In this document: positions 59,497 through 64,000 of the stretch, piece after piece
How positions within the stretch are numbered: position 1 is the first letter of the stretch
Layout: every line of letters starts with the position of its first letter
Assembly (NCBI GenBank): GCA_045617625.1
Contig: JAZLJA010000059.1
Location: 5,839-69,838 of the forward strand
From: Firm-04 sp045617625
GTDB lineage: Bacteria; Bacillota; Clostridia; Oscillospirales; Ruminococcaceae
DNA length: 64,000 nucleotides
Direction: 5' to 3'
Translations under genes and position numbers: made by a program
The notes under the pieces: model-generated
Seen by the model: the letters and a program-made list of their open reading frames with translations, nothing else
Database searches by the model: none
Told to the model about the DNA's origin: nothing

Positions 59497-60048
59497 TTAG
59501 CCAAAATATCTCTTGAGCAGACCGGCAAGAGCCTTACCGTGTCTTGCTTCATCCTTTGCCATTTCATGAACTGTGTCGTGAATTGCATCAAGGTTCAGTT
59601 CCTTTGCTCTTTTTGCCAATGCGAGTTTACCCTCTGTAGCACCGTGCTCGGCAGCAACTCTCTTTTCGAGATTCTCCTTGGTGGAAGAAGATACCACTTC
59701 ACCGAGCAGTTCTGCAAACTTTGCAGCGTGCTCAGCTTCCTCATAAGCAGCTTTTTCCCAGTAAAGACCAATCTCAGGATAGCCTTCTCTGTGTGCAACT
59801 CTTGCCATTGCAAGATACATACCAACCTCTGTGCACTCGCCGCTGAAATTCGCACGAAGACCGTCCAGAATTTCCTGATCTGTTACAGCCTTTGCTGCAC
59901 CGACTTCATGCTCACAAGCAAACTGCAGTTCTGCGCTGTCTTCCTTCTTGATGAACTTGGAACCGGGAACACCGCACTGCGGACATTTTTCAGGTGCCTC
60001 GTTTCCTTCATGAACGTATCCGCATACCGGACATACATACTTTGCCAT
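59497..60048 (-). CDS. Reverse rubrerythrin
   Basis: This 183-residue cytosolic peroxidase detoxifies hydrogen peroxide with NADH-derived electrons in anaerobes. The N-terminal rubredoxin-like domain (CPVCGYVHEGNEAPEKCPQC, about 6-25) comes first, the reverse of ordinary rubrerythrin. A four-helix di-iron domain follows with the ligands in FSGECTEVGMYLA, AAYEEAEHAAKF, EHGATEGKLAL and KDEARHGKALAGLL. ATG 60048 follows GGAGG. It is 164 nt downstream of perR on the same strand and is likely part of its regulon. Confidence 0.92.
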   Translation of the reverse strand: MAKYVCPVCGYVHEGNEAPEKCPQCGVPGSKFIKKEDSAELQFACEHEVGAAKAVTDQEILDGLRANFSGECTEVGMYLAMARVAHREGYPEIGLYWEKAAYEEAEHAAKFAELLGEVVSSSTKENLEKRVAAEHGATEGKLALAKRAKELNLDAIHDTVHEMAKDEARHGKALAGLLKRYFG

Positions 60049-60212
60049 TTGTTTTTCCTCCGTTTTCTAAACTGTTTTCAATATCAAATGCCGAATGCTG
60101 AATGCTGAAACAGCAGGCAAATGAAATCATCAGGTAATTCAGCTGTCTTTTCTGTCATCAGGCGCAGGAAAGATCAAAATTCCGTTTCTCAGCCCATACA
60201 TCAACTCTTGAC

Positions 60213-60614
60213 TCAATCCTGATCCTCAGTCTTCTGCATCTGACACTTTCTGCACAGACCTTTGAATAAAATATCATAGCCTAAAATATTCATTCCGTTG
60301 GAATCTTTGATCTGTTTGGTTAAATCGGATACAGCATCCATTTCAACATCTGCGATCTCACCGCATCTGACACATCTGACATGGTAATGTTCTTTGGTTG
60401 TAAAATCAAATCGGTCAGAACCGTTTGGAACTTCAATTCTTCTGATTTGCCCTTCTTCAGCCAATACTTTCAGATTACGATAGACTGTTCCCCTGCTGAT
60501 ATTCGGATGTTCGGAATGGATTGATTCATATACTTCATCAGCTGTAACATGACCTTTCAGCTTAATAACAGTACGAAGAACAAATTCTCTTTGAATTGTA
60601 TTTCGCTTTGTCAT
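60213..60614 (-). CDS. perR: PerR-type Fur-family peroxide repressor
   Basis: This 133-residue metal-dependent repressor senses peroxide by oxidation of Fe-bound His. A winged-helix domain (about 1-75: QREFVLRTVIKLKGHVTADE, RGTVYRNLKVLAEEGQIRRI) is followed by the metal-binding dimer domain. RFDFTTKEHYHVRCVRCGE supplies Asp and His ligands and the first structural CxxC. LCRKCQ supplies the second. The pattern Asp, HxH, then Asp (IADVEMD) fits PerR rather than Fur or Zur. ATG 60614 follows AAGGAGG. It has its own promoter with an overlapping operator, indicating autoregulation. Confidence 0.9.
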   Translation of the reverse strand: MTKRNTIQREFVLRTVIKLKGHVTADEVYESIHSEHPNISRGTVYRNLKVLAEEGQIRRIEVPNGSDRFDFTTKEHYHVRCVRCGEIADVEMDAVSDLTKQIKDSNGMNILGYDILFKGLCRKCQMQKTEDQD

Positions 60615-60623
60615 GCAGCCTCC

Positions 60624-60646
60624 TTATCAGTATTAAATACTAATAA
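60624..60646. promoter_or_regulatory. PerR-box-like operator
   Basis: TTATCAGTATT A AATACTAATAA is an 11-1-11 inverted repeat with one mismatched pair, placed just downstream of the -10 element and about 10 nt before the perR start. It has the size, symmetry and AT-richness of Fur/PerR operators. The protein that binds it is inferred from position. Confidence 0.7.
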
Positions 60647-60648
60647 AT

Positions 60649-60677
60649 ATTATATATCATTTTCACGGTTTTGTCAA
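60649..60677 (-). promoter_or_regulatory. Sigma-A promoter of perR
   Basis: TTGACA (60677-60672), 17 nt, TATAAT (60654-60649): exact consensus. Confidence 0.85.
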
Positions 60678-60826
60678 TACCTAAATAGTATTATTTTGAA
60701 TGCTTTTTTGAGAAAGAAAGTCCCAAATAGCGCAGACAAATGCACGAAAAGATGTAATAATTAGTCTTTCCTCATTGCATTCCCTGCGGCTGATTGAAAT
60801 CTGCTTATGTCGATACTTCGCGGGTT

Positions 60827-61513
60827 TTATTTGGCTTGAGGAGAGACTAAATATGGATTGACAGCAACCCCTTTTTCTTCCAGCGCAAGCTTGATATCAT
60901 CAGGTAATTCGGTTTCGTCTATGCATAGATATGTTAATGCGGGCAAGTCAAGCAGAACGGAATAATCTGAACAGTCCGTATTGTCTAGCATCAAACTACT
61001 TAGTTTCGGTTTGTTTTGTAAACCGGAGAGATCATGAATTTTTGTATCATATGGATGCACTTGTAAAGACTTTAGATTCGGTGAATCAGCAATAAAATTG
61101 AGATTGTCTACATCAATGTTTAGAATACGGATATCTTCTAAATTGGGAGCTGTTTTTAAAGAAGGCAAGTTACCTGTTAATGCATTGGCACCATTTCCTG
61201 GACTATGCATGATCCAAAGTTGCTCCAATTCCGAAAAATGAACAAGAAAATCAAAATTTGTGATATTGGTACATTCTATTGTGAGATCTTTTACTCCGTT
61301 TACATATTTAATTTCTGCGATGTTGTTATTATTAACATCATCGTTGTTATTTCCATTGATGGCATAGTGAGCTCTGTAACAAAATGTGTATTCGTTTCCG
61401 ATATGCAATAATACATGAGTGATTCGCAGAATAACAAATATAAGAAGCAAGATTGTTAAAGAAACGATGATTATTAGAAAGAAGACCTTACTCTTTGATT
61501 TAGTTTTTGACAT
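60827..61513 (-). CDS. Membrane-anchored leucine-rich-repeat protein
   Basis: This 228-residue protein has one N-terminal membrane anchor (VFFLIIIVSLTILLLIFVIL, about 10-29). An Asn/Asp-rich linker (NGNNNDDVNNNN) is followed by an extracytoplasmic domain of leucine-rich repeats such as VKDLTIECTNITNFDFLV, LEDIRILNIDVDNLNFIA and LSSLMLDNTDCSDYSVLL. The composition is clearly AT-rich. The start is ATG 61513 with AAAGGATAG. A very short gene lies 14 nt upstream. It sits in the oxygen-defence block but has no sequence link to oxygen stress. The binding partner is unknown. Confidence 0.8.
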   Translation of the reverse strand: MSKTKSKSKVFFLIIIVSLTILLLIFVILRITHVLLHIGNEYTFCYRAHYAINGNNNDDVNNNNIAEIKYVNGVKDLTIECTNITNFDFLVHFSELEQLWIMHSPGNGANALTGNLPSLKTAPNLEDIRILNIDVDNLNFIADSPNLKSLQVHPYDTKIHDLSGLQNKPKLSSLMLDNTDCSDYSVLLDLPALTYLCIDETELPDDIKLALEEKGVAVNPYLVSPQAK

Positions 61514-61527
61514 ATTCTTCTATCCTT

Positions 61528-61614
61528 TCAGTTGCGTGCTGCTTTGCACATATCTTTGATGCGCGTGTGAATGCTGACAGAGCCGCCTTCTTCTAATAAA
61601 ACTTTCTGTGACAT
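61528..61614 (-). CDS. Small ORF, 28 residues, upstream of the LRR gene
   Basis: It reads MSQKVLLEEGGSVSIHTRIK followed by DMCKAARN and stops. GAAAGGAATA precedes the ATG at 61614. The stop is only 14 nt before the next start, so it could be a leader peptide or a truncated 5' piece of a former gene. It resembles no complete family. The adjoining stretch 61615-61913 contains only short unsupported frames in either direction, and I see no defined feature there. Confidence 0.4.
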   Translation of the reverse strand: MSQKVLLEEGGSVSIHTRIKDMCKAARN

Positions 61615-61913
61615 ACTGTTTTATTCCTTTCTGATTGGATTGGAAGAACTTCCAATCCGCATACAAAATCATCGAATTTTAGCGATATATGCGAATATTG
61701 CAAGCAGATTGGAAGATTTGGTATTGCAATTGGATGCCGTTTTCTGCTATTGTGTTTCCAGCGCGGACGAGCAGTTGCAGTGCCGCGAAATCCAACACAA
61801 TCGGAGGTGAATCCAATGGGTAAAAAATGATGCATTCATTATACCACAAACGGACAGAAATGTCAAAACGGAAAATTTGTTAATTCAAAATTAAATATTG
61901 GAGGTTATTGCGT

Positions 61914-62099
61914 ATGAAAATCCAAAAACAATCTGCAAGATACTTTCTATTCGGAATGGGAGCAGGGTTCTCCGCCATGCTCGGCTGTATGCTTGCGCGA
62001 TGCATATTCAGAAAGTGCCGCCATGACGATCATAGCGCGGATGAACAGACCATCCTGATCCGCAGCGACGAGTCAGACAACAGTACCGAACCGCTCTGA
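61914..62099 (+). CDS. Small single-span membrane protein
   Basis: This 61-residue protein reads MKIQKQSARYFLFGMGAGFS and continues AMLGCMLARCIF (membrane segment about 9-32), then the hydrophilic tail RKCRHDDHSADEQ ... DSTE-like acidic end. Three Cys lie on or near the membrane side. ATG 61914 is preceded by TTGGAGG. It is the first gene of the plus-strand run that continues with the TspO-like fragment, superoxide reductase, rubredoxin and rubrerythrin. No family is recognised. Confidence 0.65.
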   Translation: MKIQKQSARYFLFGMGAGFSAMLGCMLARCIFRKCRHDDHSADEQTILIRSDESDNSTEPL

Positions 62100-62131
62100 T
62101 CGGACAGCAGCATCAGAAAGAAGGGTTCATT

Positions 62132-62377
62132 ATGACAGCATCAAAATGGAAAAATACAGTTGCATTCTTTGTGATGATTGCGGTCAATGCAATAGCGAAT
62201 CTGTTGCCGCTGGGTGGAAATACAACAGGTGACGTATCGGCAACACACCCCAATCTGTTCACATCTGCACCGATCACATTTGCGATTCGGGGTATGCGCA
62301 AAGAGTTTCGTGAGCAGATCGCTGATCCGTCCTTTGAAGGATTCTGCCGCTGCAAACTTTTCAGAGTTGTACGATAA
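62132..62377 (+). pseudogene. Truncated TspO/MBR-family protein
   Basis: The first 53 residues (MTASKWKNTVAFFVMIAVNA, then IANLLPLGGNTTGDVS and PNLFTSAPITFAIRG) match the N-terminus and first loop of tryptophan-rich sensory / TspO proteins, normally about 160-250 residues with five membrane helices. After IRG the frame changes to GMRKEFREQIADPSFEGFC and ends at residue 81, with no further membrane span. It therefore looks like a deletion derivative with an unrelated tail. ATG 62132 has AGAAAGAAGG upstream. It is 11 nt before the superoxide reductase gene. Confidence 0.6.
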
Positions 62378-62388
62378 GGAGGCATACA

Positions 62389-62781
62389 ATGGATATGAAG
62401 TTTTACCGCTGCAGGATATGCGGCAAAATCGTGGCAAATGTCAAAGAAACCGACACACCGCTTATCTGCTGCGGCGAGGAAATGATGCCGCTGATCCCGC
62501 AGACAATGGAAATCGGAACCGAAAAGCATCAGCCTGTCTGGAAAACTGTCGGCAATAAGGTATATGTGACAGTAGGTTCCATGCCGCATCCGATGACTGA
62601 GGAACATCATATTGAATGGATCGTTGTGCAGACGAAACAGGGCAATCAGCGAAAAAAGCCGGAAATCGGCGCAGAACCGCGTGTTTGTTTTGCGCTCTGC
62701 CACGGTGATGAAGTTGAAACAGTTTACGCATTCTGCAATTTGCATATGCTCTGGAAAGCGGAGGAAGGTGCGATAGAATGA
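62389..62781 (+). CDS. dfx: Superoxide reductase (desulfoferrodoxin type)
   Basis: It reduces superoxide to peroxide without making oxygen. It is 130 residues. An N-terminal desulforedoxin domain has CRICGK (about 8-11) and LICCGEEM (about 27-28) as iron ligands. The catalytic His4-Cys1 site is visible in GTEKHQPVW, VGSMPHPMTEEHHIEWI and FCNLHMLW. The start is ATG 62389 behind AAGGAGG. Its stop overlaps the start of a rubredoxin (ATGA), the natural electron donor, and rubrerythrin follows in the same way, so peroxide formed here can be removed next. Confidence 0.93.
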   Translation: MDMKFYRCRICGKIVANVKETDTPLICCGEEMMPLIPQTMEIGTEKHQPVWKTVGNKVYVTVGSMPHPMTEEHHIEWIVVQTKQGNQRKKPEIGAEPRVCFALCHGDEVETVYAFCNLHMLWKAEEGAIE

Positions 62782-62954
62782 TATATGTTTGTAAAATCTG
62801 CGGCCGGACATACGATGAAGCAATCGGAGCGGATGAATATGGAATTCCCGCGGGAACTTCATTTGATCAGCTGAACGAAGAATTCGTCTGTCCGCAGTGC
62901 ATGGCAAAAAAGCAATTCATTGAACCCCAGGAGTCAACGGAGGTGATGTCATGA
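62778..62954 (+). CDS. Rubredoxin-like protein
   Basis: This 58-residue small iron protein would pass electrons to superoxide reductase and rubrerythrin. It reads MIYVCKICGRTYDEAIGADE, then EYGIPAGTSFDQLNEEFVCP and QCMAKKQF. The two iron-binding pairs CKICG and CPQCM are intact; the Gly after the second pair is Met, unlike classical rubredoxin. The ATG overlaps the dfx stop (ATGA), and its own TGA overlaps the rubrerythrin start (ATGA), a fully coupled three-gene unit. Confidence 0.88.
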   Translation: MIYVCKICGRTYDEAIGADEYGIPAGTSFDQLNEEFVCPQCMAKKQFIEPQESTEVMS

Positions 62955-63490
62955 ATCCTGTGTATAACAATACGAAAACTGCTCAAAATCTGCAGCTTGC
63001 TTTTGCAGCCGAATCAGAAGCACGCAACCGATATACTTTTTTCGCTTCGGCTGCCAAAAAAGAAGGCTTTGAACAAATTGCCGCACTGTTTCAGTGTACA
63101 GCAGATAATGAAAAAGAACACGCAAAAATCTGGTTGAAGGAATTGAACGGTATCGGAAGCACTGCTGAAAACCTCAAAACAGCAGCCAAAGGAGAAATGT
63201 ATGAATGGTCAGATCTGTATCAGACATTCGCAAGGACAGCAGAGGAAGAAGGATTTTCAGAACTTGCGGAAAAATTCCGAGCAGTCGCAGCGATTGAAAA
63301 ACAGCACGAAAAACGATTCCGCAGATTACTTTATAACATCGAAACGGCATCTGTGTTTGCCAAAGGCGAGGCGGTAATCTGGCAGTGCCGCAACTGCGGA
63401 CAAATTATCATCAGCGCAGCTGCGCCTGACATTTGTCCCGTTTGCAGCCATCCGCAATCTTATTTTGAACTGTACGCTGATAATTACTAA
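62951..63490 (+). CDS. rbr: Rubrerythrin
   Basis: This 179-residue di-iron peroxidase has a four-helix domain first (AFAAESEARNRYTFFASAA, ADNEKEHAKIWLKEL, TARTAEEEGFSELAEKF and AAIEKQHEKRFRRLL give the iron ligands). A C-terminal rubredoxin domain follows (CRNCGQII and CPVCSHPQSYF). This is the normal order, unlike the reversed protein encoded at 59.5-60 kb. The ATG at 62951 overlaps the rubredoxin stop and follows CGGAGGTG. A 38-bp repeat starts immediately after its stop. Confidence 0.93.
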   Translation: MNPVYNNTKTAQNLQLAFAAESEARNRYTFFASAAKKEGFEQIAALFQCTADNEKEHAKIWLKELNGIGSTAENLKTAAKGEMYEWSDLYQTFARTAEEEGFSELAEKFRAVAAIEKQHEKRFRRLLYNIETASVFAKGEAVIWQCRNCGQIIISAAAPDICPVCSHPQSYFELYADNY

Positions 63491-63528
63491 CAGATATCAA
63501 AGATATACCTGAGCCAATGACACAGCAT
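63491..63528. repeat. Right 38-bp direct repeat bracketing the oxygen-defence block
   Basis: Direct near-copy of 59397-59434 (35 of 38 identical), located at the first base after the rubrerythrin stop codon. Confidence 0.7.
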
Positions 63529-63552
63529 CCCATGTGTGGAACTGCTCGATGA

Positions 63553-63681
63553 ACGCCAGAAAATAAGGTATTAGAGTTTGACGAGGCTCTGGTTCGGAAG
63601 CTGCTTGAAAAAGTGACTGTTCATGATGATTATCTGGAATTTACGTTCAAATCAGGTGTAATGGTGAGCATAGAAAAGTGA
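63553..63681 (+). pseudogene. C-terminal remnant of a serine recombinase
   Basis: The open frame before the stop at 63681 reads NKVLEFDEALVRKLLEKVTV followed by HDDYLEFTFKSGV and MVSIEK, with a stop codon just upstream. This resembles the last residues of large serine recombinases of mobile elements (pattern LVRxLLEKVTVYDD...FKSG). No start or catalytic domain is present. It is a relic adjacent to the right direct repeat. Confidence 0.6.
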
Positions 63682-63696
63682 ATAGGTATAGAGAAA

Positions 63697-63732
63697 CCTC
63701 TGCTGGAATCACATCCGGCAGAGGCTTTTTTG
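63697..63732 (+). terminator. Terminator after the recombinase remnant
   Basis: CCTCTGCTGGA and TCCGGCAGAGG arms are followed by CTTTTTTGTG. Confidence 0.75.
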
Positions 63733-63741
63733 TGTTAAAGT

Positions 63742-63773
63742 GAAATTTAACAACCCTGCAAACTGGGAGTTGT
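63742..63773. repeat. 32-bp sequence also present at 1865-1895
   Basis: AACAACCCTGCAAACTGGGA with the same flanking ATTT and TTGT as the left-end copy. The segment 63774-63877 to its right holds AT-rich DNA with no gene that I can support. Confidence 0.5.
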
Positions 63774-63877
63774 AATTGAGTTAAAGGAAAATCTTAAATA
63801 AGTTTGTCATAGTTAAATTCACAATCCAAAGAAATTTTAAATATAAATCACCATGCAATATGAGTCCATCCCAAATC

Positions 63878-63906
63878 TTGTGTAAACCTCCAAAGTAGTG
63901 TATAAT
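63878..63906 (+). promoter_or_regulatory. Promoter of the IS256 transposase
   Basis: TTGTGT (63878-63883), 17 nt, TATAAT (63901-63906). The -10 overlaps the left arm and loop of the hairpin described next. Confidence 0.7.
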
Positions 63907-63929
63907 GGAAGCAACACTACTTTGGAGGT
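63886..63929 (+). promoter_or_regulatory. Hairpin sequestering the transposase ribosome binding site
   Basis: A perfect 16-bp inverted repeat (63886-63901 against 63914-63929) with a 12-nt loop contains the TTTGGAGG ribosome binding site in its right arm. The predicted start site of the adjacent promoter (about 63912-63914) is at the beginning of the right arm, so only transcripts entering from outside would carry both arms and hide the start. Confidence 0.8.
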
Positions 63930-63935
63930 AAAAAT

Positions 63936-64000
63936 ATGGCACGGAGAAAAAGAGGAACACCGGAACAGCAGGCGCGCAGAGCCTTGATCAGCGAACTGCT
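63936..64000 (+). mobile_element. IS256-family transposase (5' end only)
   Basis: The 21 visible residues MARRKRGTPEQQARRALISE(L) match the N-terminus of IS256-family mutator-type transposases from Firmicutes, which use a DDE chemistry in the part cut off here. ATG 63936 has a strong GGAGG 7 nt upstream. The gene continues off the right edge. The element's left terminal repeat is not defined with confidence. Confidence 0.85.

Noticed and set aside
61571..61835. Overlapping frames of about 80 codons on both strands
   Set aside because: Neither has a convincing ribosome binding site or protein-like composition.
1..64000. CRISPR arrays, rRNA or tRNA genes
   Set aside because: No regularly spaced repeats, tRNA-like cloverleaf with conserved TTCGAAT loop, or rRNA segments were noticed while reading; a dedicated scan could still find a missed tRNA.

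Overview
The window looks like chromosomal DNA from an anaerobic clostridial Firmicute, probably of the Ruminococcus/Oscillospiraceae type. The evidence is strong AGGAGG-type ribosome binding sites, TTGACA-17-TATAAT promoters, AddAB recombination nucleases, SpoIVFB- and DpaA-like sporulation relics, a c-di-AMP receptor, and a rubrerythrin / superoxide reductase / PerR oxygen-defence set. Most genes are moderately GC-rich. Two blocks are visibly AT-rich: about 1.84-2.56 kb and about 59.4-63.9 kb. The genus is an inference from gene content; no rRNA or tRNA gene was found.

Layout. 1-1.7 kb: the 5' part of a folate ECF transporter gene (folT) behind a tetrahydrofolate riboswitch, then pfkA. 1.76-2.53 kb: an AT-rich insert bounded by imperfect inverted repeats and carrying one orphan gene. 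2.6-10 kb: a compact minus-strand phage head and packaging module (small and large terminase, portal, major capsid protein, protease, three small virion-type proteins, baseplate-hub-like protein). It has no integrase, repressor, tail tube, tape measure or lysis gene, and members of a dispersed repeat family sit at its ends and inside it. 10.3-14 kb: pheST. 14-17.5 kb: a 3'-truncated dpaA, a membrane CapD/FlaA1-type sugar dehydratase and a cytidylate-kinase-like protein. 17.7-26 kb: a cytosolic leucine-rich-repeat protein and addBA. 26-31.3 kb: purL and mtaB on the minus strand.

31.4-35.1 kb: an HPr-like protein without the catalytic histidine, a membrane-anchored protein, then a probable operon of lipoprotein, PqqD-like protein, S26-type peptidase and tgt. 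35.2-39.6 kb: a SpoIVFB-like protease, citrate synthase, an MFS transporter and a coiled-coil protein. 39.7-45.6 kb: glycolytic genes pgk, tpiA and gpmI interleaved with two membrane proteins and a decayed gene. 45.9-51.9 kb: darA, holB, ricT, two paralogous lipoproteins, a CPBP-like membrane protein and tadA. 52-59.4 kb: an SDR protein, a ROK-like kinase, a fused NagA + N-acetylhexosamine-kinase-like protein, ddl and murF, which together read as amino-sugar and cell-wall metabolism. 59.4-63.5 kb: the oxygen-defence block (reverse rubrerythrin, PerR with its own operator, superoxide reductase, rubredoxin, rubrerythrin), bracketed by 38-bp direct repeats and followed by a serine-recombinase tail and the start of an IS256-family element.

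The points most worth following are the minimal capsid/packaging module with its repeats, the THF riboswitch with an explicit Shine-Dalgarno-sequestering hairpin, the NagA-kinase fusion, the direct-repeat-bracketed oxygen-defence block, the PqqD/S26 pair, and the hairpin that would silence read-through expression of the IS256 transposase.
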